DNA of 14,426 nucleotides, from contig CAIXRL010000087.1 of NCBI GenBank assembly GCA_903921835.1, positions 1 to 14,426 on the forward strand. Reading direction: 5' to 3'. Positions 1 to 7,300 of this stretch are shown one piece after another. The notes beneath the pieces are model-generated. The model worked only from the letters and a program-made list of their open reading frames with translations, was not told the origin of the DNA and ran no database searches. Position numbers and translations under genes: made by a program. Source of the DNA: Candidatus Eiseniibacteriota bacterium (GTDB lineage: Bacteria; Eisenbacteria; RBG-16-71-46). Each line of letters begins with the position of its first letter. Positions within the stretch are counted from its first letter, which is position 1.

Positions 1-1
1 C

Positions 2-499
2 GCGCGACTGGCCGATCGCGGCCGGGATTTCCGCTGCGTTCTGGTTGGGGACGGGCCGGGCCGCGCCGCTCTCGAAGCCCAGGCGCGGTCGGCGGGACTC
101 GCGTCGCGGGTCACGTTCCTCGGCGAACGGGGCGACGTGGACCGGCTGCTGCCGGCGTTCGACGTGTTCACGCTGTCGTCGCGCGAGGAAGGCCTCCCGA
201 ACGCGCTGCTCGAGGCGATGGCCGCCGCGCGGGCGTGTGTGGTGACGCGCGTGGGCGGCAACGCCGAGGTGCTCGAGGACGGGCGCACGGGCTGGCTCGT
301 GCCGCCGCAGGACCCGGAAGCCCTGGCGGTCGCCCTGGAATCCGTGCTGGCCGATCCGGTTGAAGCGAGGGCCCGGGGGCGCGCGGCCCGCGAGGCGACG
401 ATCCGGGATCGCAGCATCGCCGCCATGGTGAGGCACCACGAGGTATTCTACCGACGCGCGCTGGGATGGGAATCCGCCGACGTCGAGGAGGCCGTGTGA
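2..499 (+). CDS. GT4 glycosyltransferase, C-terminal part (5' end cut by window)
   Basis: This is the C-terminal nucleotide-sugar-binding half (about 165 residues visible) of a retaining GT-B glycosyltransferase of family GT4, which adds a sugar to a lipid-linked acceptor on the cytoplasmic face of the inner membrane. The reading frame is open from base 2 with no stop before TGA 497-499. Visible family features are the VLVGDGPGR segment, the FLGERGDV turn, and the EEGLPNALLEAM segment, which carries the E-x7-E pair that contacts the nucleotide sugar, followed by VGGNAEVL and GRTGWLVPPQDPEAL. The N-terminal acceptor domain lies upstream of the window. The stop overlaps the GTG start of the next glycosyltransferase (GTGA), so the two are probably translated together. 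Donor and acceptor sugars cannot be told from sequence. Confidence 0.93.
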   Translation, partial: ARLADRGRDFRCVLVGDGPGRAALEAQARSAGLASRVTFLGERGDVDRLLPAFDVFTLSSREEGLPNALLEAMAAARACVVTRVGGNAEVLEDGRTGWLVPPQDPEALAVALESVLADPVEARARGRAAREATIRDRSIAAMVRHHEVFYRRALGWESADVEEAV

Positions 500-1713
500 A
501 GAGCGTGCTTTACGTGACGACGACATTCCCGACACTGAGCGCGTTCATCGAGAACGAAGTCAAGCGGATCGATGCGCGCGGGGTGAAGATCCGCGTGCTG
601 ACGCTGCGCAAGGTCTGCGACGAGTACCAGCCCGAGCACGCCCACCTGCGCACGCTGACCACGTCTGTCGGCTCGGCGTTCCATCCGGCGGGCTGGCTGT
701 TGTTGTTCGGCTGGCTCGTCCGCAAGCCGCACGTGCTCGTGCCGGAGGTGGCGCGCGTGCTGTGGGCGTCGCGCGGCAGTCTCTACTCGCTCCTGGGCCA
801 CATCGGCTACCTGCCCGCCGTGGCGCGGGTCGCGAGCCTGGCCGAGAGCGAACGCGTCGAGCGCATCCACGGGGTGTGGGCCCACTTCCCGGCCACGGTG
901 GCGTACCTGGCGTCGCGCCTGACGGGCGCGCGCTTCAGCATGGCCGGTCATGCGGGCGGCGACCTCTACCGCACGCAGGTGTTCCTGCCCGAGAAGGTGC
1001 GTGCCGCTGACTTCATCACGTGTTGTGTCCGCGGCAACGCCGAAATGGTGCGCAACCTCGTGCCCGGCGGCCGCGTGCACTGGCTCTACCACGGCACCGA
1101 TCTCTCGCGGTTCGGCGCCATCGTGCGCGCGCGGGCCGCGGAGCCGATGCTGCTCGTCGTGGGTCGCCTGGCCGAGACCAAGGGTTACGACGACGCCATC
1201 CGCGCGCTCGCCCTGCTGGCGGCCCGCGGTTTGCACCCGCGCCTCGTGGTGGTCGGCGACGGCCCGCTGCGCGGCAGCCTCGGTGACCTCGCGCGTGCGA
1301 GCGGCGTCGCGGAGCAGGTGAGCTGGTGCGGCTGGCTCACGCACGACCAGCTGGCCGTGCACTACGCGACGGCGTGGCTGCTGGTGGCGCCCAGCGTGGT
1401 GCTGTCGAGCGGCCGGATGGACGGCATTCCCAACGTCGTCATCGAGGCGATGGCCGCGGGGCTGCCCGTGGTGGGCACGCGCGCGGCGGGTCTCGAGGAA
1501 GCCGTAGTGCCCGGGAGGACGGGAGTGCTCTGCAACCAGCGCGACCCCGAGGGCCTCGCGGACGCGATCGAGCCGCTGCTGCGCGATCCCACGGAGATCG
1601 ACCGCATGGGCGCCATTGCGCGCGCGGGGACGGGCGAGGCGTTCGACGTCGAGCGCAACTTCGAGCGGCTGTGGGCGCTCTTCGAGGGCACCGCGGAGGG
1701 CTGCCGGCCGTGA
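496..1713 (+). CDS. GT4 glycosyltransferase, WcaL/AmsK-like
   Basis: A complete GT-B glycosyltransferase of about 405 residues, the usual length for GT4, predicted to extend an exopolysaccharide repeat unit. The N-terminus (MKSVLYVTTTFPTLSAFIENEV) matches the FPxxSxxFIxNE opening of the WcaL/AmsK/CpsK-like branch, which is common in exosortase-associated EPS clusters. The C-terminal domain has LLVVGRLAETKGYDDA, VVGDGPLRGSL and DGIPNVVIEAMAAGLPVVG. The first acidic residue of the E-x7-E motif is Asp309 here, with Glu317 as the second; this is a conservative change. I chose GTG at 496 because it overlaps the upstream stop by four bases (GTGA) and the fold begins right after it. An in-frame ATG at 466 would add ten Arg/Gly-rich residues inside the previous gene. 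The stop overlaps the next gene in the same GTGA fashion. Confidence 0.93.
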   Translation: MKSVLYVTTTFPTLSAFIENEVKRIDARGVKIRVLTLRKVCDEYQPEHAHLRTLTTSVGSAFHPAGWLLLFGWLVRKPHVLVPEVARVLWASRGSLYSLLGHIGYLPAVARVASLAESERVERIHGVWAHFPATVAYLASRLTGARFSMAGHAGGDLYRTQVFLPEKVRAADFITCCVRGNAEMVRNLVPGGRVHWLYHGTDLSRFGAIVRARAAEPMLLVVGRLAETKGYDDAIRALALLAARGLHPRLVVVGDGPLRGSLGDLARASGVAEQVSWCGWLTHDQLAVHYATAWLLVAPSVVLSSGRMDGIPNVVIEAMAAGLPVVGTRAAGLEEAVVPGRTGVLCNQRDPEGLADAIEPLLRDPTEIDRMGAIARAGTGEAFDVERNFERLWALFEGTAEGCRP

Positions 1714-2828
1714 TCCGGGTCGCGCACGTGATCGAGGGCATGCACCAGGGAGGCGCCGAGTCCGTCGTGGTCGAGCACGTGCGCCTGGCGGCTCCCGACG
1801 TGCGCTCGACCGTCTTCGCGCTCACTCGCGGCGGACCCGCGCTGGAGGCCGCGGCGGCCGCGGGCGCCGAGACGCTGCTCCTCGGCAAGGGCGGCGCGCG
1901 GGTGCGGGGCCTGCTGCGTCTCACGAGGGCACTGCGGGAGCGCGGGATCGACGTGGTGAATGCGCACAACCCGATCGGCGCGGTCTACGGCACGCCGGCT
2001 GCCCGCCTCGCCGGCGTGCCGGTGGTGCTGCGCACCGAACACAGCGTGCACTATCCCGGCCGCGGCTCGCGCCTCTACGGTCTGATCGAGCCGGCCCTCA
2101 CCGCGTGGAGCGATCGCGTCGTGTGTGTGTGCGAGGCTTCGCGCCTGAGCCACGCCTCGCGCATGCCCCGGCACGCGTGGCGGTTCGTCATGATCGCCAA
2201 CGGCGTCGGCGAGCCGGGCGCTCCGGTGGCGCCGCGCGCCGAGGTGCGTCGCGCGCTGGACCTGGACGGCGTGGCGCCGGTGGCGCTCACGGTCGGCAGC
2301 CTGTCGCCGCAGAAGTCGCAGGACGTCCTGCTGCGCGCGATGGCCAGGGCCGTGAGCCGCGTGCCGCAGGCAGTGCTGCTCGTCGCGGGGGAGGGCCCTC
2401 TGCGCGAACCGCTGCTCTCCCTGCACGCGGAACTGGGTCTGGGCGGGCGCGTGCGCTTCCTGGGGCCGCGGCTCGACGTCCCGGATCTCATGAACGCCTG
2501 CGACCTGTTCGTGCTGTCGTCTTCGCGCGAGGGACTGTCGATCACGTTGCTCGAGGCGATGCGCGCGCACCGCGCCACGCTCGCCACGCGGGTGGGCGGC
2601 AACCCGGAGGCCGTGGCCGACGGCGTCAACGGTTGTATCGTGCCCGTGGGGGACGCGGAGGCCATGGGCGTCGCGCTGGCCGAGTTGCTGGGAAGCCCGG
2701 AGCGGCTTGCCGCGCTCGGGGAGGCGGGCCACGCGCGCTGGCGCGGGGAGTTCACGGCCCGGCGCATGGTGGAGCAGACGGAAGCGCTCTACCGCGTGTG
2801 CCTGCGGGCGCGCGGATGCGTTGCCTGA
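1710..2828 (+). CDS. GT4 glycosyltransferase
   Basis: A complete GT4 glycosyltransferase of 372 residues. The N-terminal domain opens VIRVAHVIEGMHQGGAESVV, the glycine-rich acceptor-side loop typical of GT4 (GGAE). The C-terminal domain shows VGSLSPQKSQDVLL, VAGEGPLREPL, FLGPRLDVPDLMNACD and SREGLSITLLEAM, with the E-x7-E pair at Glu274 and Glu282, then RVGGNPEAVADGVNG. GTG at 1710 is chosen because it overlaps the previous stop (GTGA) and gives the expected first beta strand; the longer open frame beginning at 1326 would read through the upstream gene out of frame. It probably adds another sugar of the same polysaccharide. It is the last intact gene before the 880-bp gap. Sugar specificity is unknown. 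Confidence 0.94.
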   Translation: MIRVAHVIEGMHQGGAESVVVEHVRLAAPDVRSTVFALTRGGPALEAAAAAGAETLLLGKGGARVRGLLRLTRALRERGIDVVNAHNPIGAVYGTPAARLAGVPVVLRTEHSVHYPGRGSRLYGLIEPALTAWSDRVVCVCEASRLSHASRMPRHAWRFVMIANGVGEPGAPVAPRAEVRRALDLDGVAPVALTVGSLSPQKSQDVLLRAMARAVSRVPQAVLLVAGEGPLREPLLSLHAELGLGGRVRFLGPRLDVPDLMNACDLFVLSSSREGLSITLLEAMRAHRATLATRVGGNPEAVADGVNGCIVPVGDAEAMGVALAELLGSPERLAALGEAGHARWRGEFTARRMVEQTEALYRVCLRARGCVA

Positions 2829-2921
2829 TGCGCCTCCCGGGACGCGAGCCGCGGCGGGGAAGTGCCGAAGACGAGGGAGTGCCGGGCGGAGCCCCCGGGT
2901 GTTGCAGTGAGAGGGAGCCGA

Positions 2922-3137
2922 ATGAACACGGAAGCGAGGACTTGGGACACGTCCAGTCGGTTGCCGCGGGACTTCGGGCGCGACGGGCAGGTGAGGCTCG
3001 CGGCTTCGAGCCACCTTCATATCGTTCTGCGCCTCGACTGCCCCGGGTGGGAGGCGAAGCGGGGGCGCGAGGCGCGTGCGGTGCTCGTGAGCGACGGAGA
3101 GCGGCGCGCGGCTCCGTCCTCGGCACGACGCTCGTGA
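2922..3137 (+). CDS. possible small hypothetical protein or 5' part of a broken gene
   Basis: A 71-codon frame beginning at ATG 2922, with a purine-rich GAGGGAG at 2911-2917 four bases upstream that could serve as a ribosome binding site. The predicted product (starting MNTEARTWDTSS, with a middle segment SSHLHIVLRLDCPGWEAKRG) is not recognised. Third-position G/C is high but weaker than in the neighbours. Coding-like sequence appears to continue in other frames after the stop, so it may be the first piece of a frameshifted gene rather than a functional small protein. There is no signal peptide or membrane segment. Treat it as tentative. Confidence 0.22.
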   Translation: MNTEARTWDTSSRLPRDFGRDGQVRLAASSHLHIVLRLDCPGWEAKRGREARAVLVSDGERRAAPSSARRS

Positions 3138-3697
3138 ACAGCATCGTGGTCCCGCACGTGGCGCTGCTCCCGACGCTGGATCCGGAGAAGCGCCGCCGTG
3201 CGCCGGCTCGAGAAGTCCTGCTCGCAGCCGGTGATCGAGGTTTCGACGGCGGAGCCCTTCCACGCGTTCCAGCAGCTGCCGATCGACGACGACGTGCGGC
3301 TCGGCCGCAAGGCGGGCGGCCGGCCGCCGACCCGCGGTCCGGCATGGCGCGGCGCGAGGGTGTGATTCGCGCCGGTTCGGGCTATGGTCGCGCCGATCAG
3401 GGCAGGCTCGACTGCCGCGCGAGTGCCGCCACTCCCGGGGGCCGCAAGGCGGGCGGGAATACGCTGCTCGGGTGGTACGCGATCAGAAGCGCGCGTGCGA
3501 CGCGGGCTTTCGCTGGATGAACTGCGGAGGCAATACGGCGCACGAGAAGGAGCCTGGCGGAGAGACCGTCCTGGTGGAGAACCGGCTCGGCGGTGGAGCG
3601 CTCCGGGCCGTCCCGGACCCGATCGAGACGACGGTTGCGCGGACGCGATCCGCCAGGGTCGCGTCGGTGGAGGAAGCGTGCGCGAGGCAGCAGTCCC

Positions 3698-3703
3698 GGA
3701 GGA
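3698..3703 (+). promoter_or_regulatory. ribosome binding site of the methyltransferase gene
   Basis: GGAGGA lies four bases before ATG 3708. It is a near-perfect anti-Shine-Dalgarno match and decides the start: the same frame is open upstream to 3384, but that extension is Arg/Gly/Pro-rich with no conserved fold. Confidence 0.65.
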
Positions 3704-3707
3704 AGAC

Positions 3708-4586
3708 ATGAGCTCCAAGGATGCGGGCGGCGCCCGCGGTCGCTTCGAGCGCTTCGTGCGCTGGACGATCGAGCAGGAGTACGGTCCCGTGCAGGAACGG
3801 CTCCCGGCCGGCGAGCGCGAGGCGTTCGCGGATTACTATCGCCGGCTGCCCAGATCCGGCGACGAGGCGGCCATCCGCCGCTACCTGCGCGGCTTCTGGC
3901 GCAGCGAGGCAGGCTGGACCGCGCGCTGGATCGTCGCCCGCGCGGCGGCCATCGGCGAGCGTCCGCGCGTCATGGATGCCGGTTCGGGCTTCGGCACGTA
4001 CGCGATGCTCTACGCGGCGGTGGGCGCCGTCGTGGTGGGTGCGGACCTGCGTCCCGACCGGCTCGACGCCGCGGAGAGACGCCTCGCGTTTCACCGCGAG
4101 GTCGCCCACGAGGAACTTCCCGTGAGCTATGTCCGCGCCGACCTCACGCGTGAATGGGACGGCGACTATGACCTTGTCTGGGTGTACAACGCGCTCTCGC
4201 ACATCGACCCGCTCGAGGCCTTCCTCGCGCAGACGCGGATGCACCTGCGGCGTGGCGGCGTGCTGGTCGTGGGCGACATCAACGGTGCGCATCCCGAGCA
4301 CATTGCCCGTCTGAACAGGCTGCGCGGGGACGCGGTGCACCAGGAATACGTCGCGCCCGACGGCGAACGGCACCAGTATGCGGTCGAGCGGCCGTTCGCG
4401 CCTGCCGAAGTGCGCGGGATCTTCGAGAAGAACGGCCTGCGCATGGTGCATCATGAGCTGTACTGGGGCGGCCTGGGCGCGCTTCCCGATCCGGCCTACC
4501 GCGCCCTCATGGAGCCGCTGCAGCGGCAGTGGCGGCTCGGTCACGGCATCGCGCGGCGGCAGCTCGTCGTCGCGACACCGGCCTGA
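3708..4586 (+). CDS. class I SAM-dependent methyltransferase
   Basis: A 292-residue cytoplasmic methyltransferase with the Rossmann-type class I fold. Motif I is VMDAGSGFGTYA (Asp90 and Gly92/94/96 bind S-adenosylmethionine). The acidic end of strand 2 is Asp113 in GADLRPDRL, and motif IV is DLVWVYNALSHIDP (Asp155 to His165). GGVLVVGDINGAHPEH follows as strand 5. An N-terminal helical extension of about 80 residues (WTIEQEYGPVQERLP, then AIRRYLRGFWRSEAGWTARW) precedes the fold and may shape the substrate pocket. Position at the head of an exopolysaccharide/exosortase operon suggests it methylates a sugar, a lipid-linked intermediate or a small precursor, but this is inference from context. 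The stop is 21 bp before the next gene. Confidence 0.86.
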   Translation: MSSKDAGGARGRFERFVRWTIEQEYGPVQERLPAGEREAFADYYRRLPRSGDEAAIRRYLRGFWRSEAGWTARWIVARAAAIGERPRVMDAGSGFGTYAMLYAAVGAVVVGADLRPDRLDAAERRLAFHREVAHEELPVSYVRADLTREWDGDYDLVWVYNALSHIDPLEAFLAQTRMHLRRGGVLVVGDINGAHPEHIARLNRLRGDAVHQEYVAPDGERHQYAVERPFAPAEVRGIFEKNGLRMVHHELYWGGLGALPDPAYRALMEPLQRQWRLGHGIARRQLVVATPA

Positions 4587-4607
4587 ACGCGGAGCGGCAG
4601 CGCGCGC

Positions 4608-6419
4608 ATGCGAGTCCTGTTCGTGACGCAGTACTTCCCGCCCGAGACGGGCGCGGCGCCGGCACGCGCGCTGCACCTGGCGCGGGCGCTCCTGCGCGCC
4701 GGGCACCATGTTCGCGTCGTCACGGGCCTGCCGAATCATCCCGCCGGCGAGATCCGCCTCGAGTACCGTGGTATGCGGCGCTCGCGTGAAACCGTCGGCG
4801 GCGTGCCGGTCGAGCGCGTCTGGCTGTACGCGACGCCGCGCAAGACCCCGCTCACCCGGCTGTGGAACCACCTGAGCTTCGCGCTCTCGGCGCTGCCGGC
4901 CGCGCTCTCGGGACCCCGGCCGGACGTCGTGGTCGCCAGCACGCCGCCGCTCTTCCACGGGCTCACGGCGTGGCTCGCCGCGCGCGTTCACGGCGCCGCG
5001 TTCGTGAACGACTGCCGCGACGACTGGCCGCACGCCGCGATCGCGCTGGGCGAGATGCGGCCGGGGCTCGTGGCTGGCGTGCTCGACGGCGTGGCGCGCT
5101 TCTTCCAGGGTCGCGCCGCGCGCTTGCTGGTCGTGACGCCCGGGATGCGCCGCCGGCTCGCGGGGCGCGGCTTCGAGGAACGCCGGCTGGTGTTCCTGCC
5201 CAACGGTGCCGACACGGAGATCTTCCGGCCGGGCGACGGTCCCGGGACGTCCGCGGCGGGGCGGCCGTTCACGCTGTTGTACGCGGGGACGCACGGACTC
5301 GTGCACGGCATGGACGCGCTGCTCGATGCGGCCGAACTCCTGCGCGGCGAGAACGTCGTGTTCCGCTTCGTCGGCGATGGTGTCGCCAGGGACGCTCTGA
5401 TGCGGACCGCGCGGGAACGCGGGCTGTCGCACTGCACGTTCGAGCCGAGCGTTGCGCCCGAAGCGCTGGTGGGGCTGCTGCACGAGGCCGACGCCTGCGT
5501 GGCGACGACGCGCGCGAGCGTGTTCGCGGGCGAGACCATCCCGGTCAAGCTGTTCGACTACCTCGCGTGCGGCTGCCCGGTGGTGGCCGCGGTCCGGGGC
5601 GATGCCGCCGCGGTCGTCGAGGCTTCCGGCGGCGGTCTGGTCGTGGAGCCCGAGAACGGCGCGGCGATCGCGGCTGCCGTCCGGGCCGTGCGGGACGATC
5701 CCGCCCTGCGCGCGCGGCTCGCCGCGGCAGGACCCGCGTTCATCGCGCGCGAGCATTCGCGCCGTGCGCTCGGCGAGCGGTTCGTGCGCACGCTCGAGGA
5801 GGTCCTCCTCGAGGCGAGGGGAAGAGGCGTGACGCCGCGGCCCGCGGGCGCTGCCGGCGTGTTCCAGCGCGTGTTCGACGTCGTCGTGTCGCTTGCGGCG
5901 CTGGTCCTGCTCTCCCCGGTGATGCTGGTCGTGGCGATCGCGATCCGGCTCGACACGCCCGGCCCCGTGCTGTTTTGCCAGCGGCGGATCGGCCGCGGGT
6001 CGTCGGAGTTCGTGCTCTTCAAGTTCCGCAGCATGGCCGCGGGCACGCCCGACCTCGCGACGCACCTCGTGGAGCCCGGGCGGGTGACCGTGACGCGCGT
6101 CGGACGCTTCATCCGCCGCACCAGTCTCGACGAGCTGCCGCAACTGTGGAACATCCTGCGGGGGGACATGACGCTGGTCGGACCCCGCCCGGCGCTGTAC
6201 AACCAGCACGACCTCGTCGCCCGGCGGCAGCAGGCCGGAGTGGATGCGCTGCGTCCCGGCCTGACGGGCTGGGCGCAGATCAACGGTCGCGACGAGATTC
6301 CGATGGAGCGCAAGGTGGCATACGATCACGAGTACCTCGAACGGATCTCGCCGTTGTTCGATCTCGAGATCCTCGCGCGCACGGCGCTGACGCTCTTCCA
6401 CATGCGGGGGATCAGGTGA
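4608..6419 (+). CDS. fused GT4 glycosyltransferase and polyprenyl-phosphate sugar-1-phosphate transferase
   Basis: A 603-residue two-domain enzyme. Residues 1 to about 400 are a WbuB/WcaI-like GT4 glycosyltransferase: MRVLFVTQYFPPETGAAPAR, then NDCRDDWPHAAIALGEM, NGADTEIFRPG and GETIPVKLFDYLACGCPVV, where the E-x7-E motif reads Glu309 to Asp317. Residues about 419-603 are a monotopic phosphoglycosyl transferase of the bacterial sugar transferase family (WcaJ/PglC type). It has FQRVFDVVVSLAALVLLSPV as the re-entrant membrane helix, PGPVLFCQRRIGR, the catalytic Asp508-Glu509 dyad in RTSLDELPQLWN, GPRP at 525-528 and LRPGLTGWAQINGR. The C-terminal domain would place the first sugar phosphate on undecaprenyl phosphate, and the N-terminal domain could add the second sugar. 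No stop or frameshift lies between the domains; GTG at 5829, after a purine-rich stretch, could be an internal start. The stop overlaps the exosortase start. Confidence 0.92.
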   Translation: MRVLFVTQYFPPETGAAPARALHLARALLRAGHHVRVVTGLPNHPAGEIRLEYRGMRRSRETVGGVPVERVWLYATPRKTPLTRLWNHLSFALSALPAALSGPRPDVVVASTPPLFHGLTAWLAARVHGAAFVNDCRDDWPHAAIALGEMRPGLVAGVLDGVARFFQGRAARLLVVTPGMRRRLAGRGFEERRLVFLPNGADTEIFRPGDGPGTSAAGRPFTLLYAGTHGLVHGMDALLDAAELLRGENVVFRFVGDGVARDALMRTARERGLSHCTFEPSVAPEALVGLLHEADACVATTRASVFAGETIPVKLFDYLACGCPVVAAVRGDAAAVVEASGGGLVVEPENGAAIAAAVRAVRDDPALRARLAAAGPAFIAREHSRRALGERFVRTLEEVLLEARGRGVTPRPAGAAGVFQRVFDVVVSLAALVLLSPVMLVVAIAIRLDTPGPVLFCQRRIGRGSSEFVLFKFRSMAAGTPDLATHLVEPGRVTVTRVGRFIRRTSLDELPQLWNILRGDMTLVGPRPALYNQHDLVARRQQAGVDALRPGLTGWAQINGRDEIPMERKVAYDHEYLERISPLFDLEILARTALTLFHMRGIR

Positions 6420-7300
6420 GTGACGCATCGGGCACGAGGCCGGCGGCGCCCGCTCGGGCGCCGGCCTGGGCGCCGGCCTGGGCGCAGGCGCTGGTGCTCG
6501 CCGGCCTGGTGGGCGCCGCGTACGCCCGCGTCGCGACCGTGCTGTGGGAGACGTGGAGCACCAACGACAACTACTCGCACGGCCCGCTCGTGCCGCTGGC
6601 TTCCCTCGCGCTCGTGTGGCTGCGCTGGCCGCGACTGCGCCGGCTCGAGGTGCGGCCGGAATCGCGCGGGCTGTGGCTGCTCGCCGCGGGCTGCCTGATG
6701 CTCGTGCTGGGCCTGCGCATGGATCTCTTCGCGCTGCAGGGCTGGTCGCTCCTCGTCGTGCTGCTCGGGCTCACGCTGACCTTCTTCGGCGTGCCGATCC
6801 TGCGCATGACGGCGTTCCCGATCCTTTACCTCGCGTTCATGCTCACGTTTCCGCCCGCGGTGATGAATACGCTCAGCTTCGCGCTCAAGACGTTCGCCAC
6901 GGCCGGCGCTGCCGGCGCGGCGAAGCTGCTGGGGGTCGCCATGCGCGTCGACGGCATGCAGATCTACTTCCACACGGGTGAACTCCGCGTCGAGAATCCC
7001 TGCAGCGGCCTGCGCTCGCTCATCGCCCTCTTCGCGACCGGGACGCTGTTCGCCTACTTTCAGCGCGGTGGCCTCTGGCGTCGCGCGGTCGTGATGCTGG
7101 CGGCCATCCCGATCGCGCTGGCCGGGAACATGGTGCGGCTGCTGCTGCTCTTCATCGCGGCCGACCGCATGGGCGTGATCTGGGCGACCGGGCGTTTTCA
7201 CGACGTCACCGGCTATGTGCTGTACGCGGTCGCGCTCGGCCTGCTGTGGCTCCTGCGCGGCGTGCTGACCCCGCGCGCTGCATCCGGCCCGGCACGATGA
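6416..7300 (+). CDS. xrt: exosortase (transmembrane sorting protease/transpeptidase)
   Basis: A 294-residue multi-pass inner-membrane protein of the exosortase/archaeosortase family, which cleaves proteins at a C-terminal sorting signal (PEP-CTERM in the best-known systems) and probably transfers them to another molecule. The three hallmark catalytic residues are present: Cys196 in ENPCSGLRSL, Arg241 in AGNMVRLLLL and His262 in FHDVTGY. The family opening NDNYSHGPLVPL is near residue 50, and about eight hydrophobic segments follow. GTG at 6416 overlaps the preceding stop (GTGA). The first 25 residues are Ala/Pro-rich and include a tandem APAW repeat. Unlike the fused XrtA-EpsI proteins of many proteobacteria, the EpsI domain is a separate downstream gene. 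Which subtype and sorting signal it serves is not clear, and no substrate gene is in the window. Confidence 0.95.
   Translation: MSDASGTRPAAPARAPAWAPAWAQALVLAGLVGAAYARVATVLWETWSTNDNYSHGPLVPLASLALVWLRWPRLRRLEVRPESRGLWLLAAGCLMLVLGLRMDLFALQGWSLLVVLLGLTLTFFGVPILRMTAFPILYLAFMLTFPPAVMNTLSFALKTFATAGAAGAAKLLGVAMRVDGMQIYFHTGELRVENPCSGLRSLIALFATGTLFAYFQRGGLWRRAVVMLAAIPIALAGNMVRLLLLFIAADRMGVIWATGRFHDVTGYVLYAVALGLLWLLRGVLTPRAASGPAR
6458..6481 (+). repeat. 12-bp tandem repeat (2 copies) inside the exosortase gene
   Basis: Two perfect copies of GCGCCGGCCTGG in frame, encoding APAW-APAW at residues 15-22, followed by a degenerate third unit (AQA). It lies in the N-terminal tail before the first membrane segment. 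A slippage-generated tail expansion is the simplest explanation. Confidence 0.8.

Larger units (their letters stand above)
2829..3707 (+). other. 880-bp stretch without a convincing gene
   Basis: No open frame here matches a family I recognise. Parts look coding by third-position G/C bias, but the favoured phase changes. Frame 3 is best at 2922-3110, frame 2 at about 3135-3195 (VNSIVVPHVALLPTLDPEKR), then frame 3 again from GTG 3198 to TGA 3363-3365 (EVSTAEPFHAFQQLPIDDDV). A further 79-codon frame runs from GTG 3472 to TGA 3709-3711 and overlaps the next ATG as ATGA. This could be a frameshifted gene remnant followed by a leader and promoter for the methyltransferase operon, or several unrecognised short genes. 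I saw no tRNA, insertion-sequence ends, CRISPR repeats or canonical sigma-54 promoter. Confidence 0.55.

Noticed and set aside
1362..3263. 633-codon minus-strand frame spanning the 880-bp gap
   Set aside because: It begins in the gap but runs mostly antisense to two glycosyltransferases, with low-complexity Arg/Ala/His composition.
3384..3707. N-terminal extension of the methyltransferase to an upstream ATG at 3384
   Set aside because: The extra 108 residues are Arg/Gly/Pro-rich without a fold, and ATG 3708 has a GGAGGA site four bases upstream.
3483..6428. 981-codon open frame on the minus strand
   Set aside because: It lies opposite the methyltransferase and the fused transferase, is rich in His, Arg, Ala and Gln, and shows no family motif. 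Strong G/C third-position bias on the + strand removes stops on the opposite strand.
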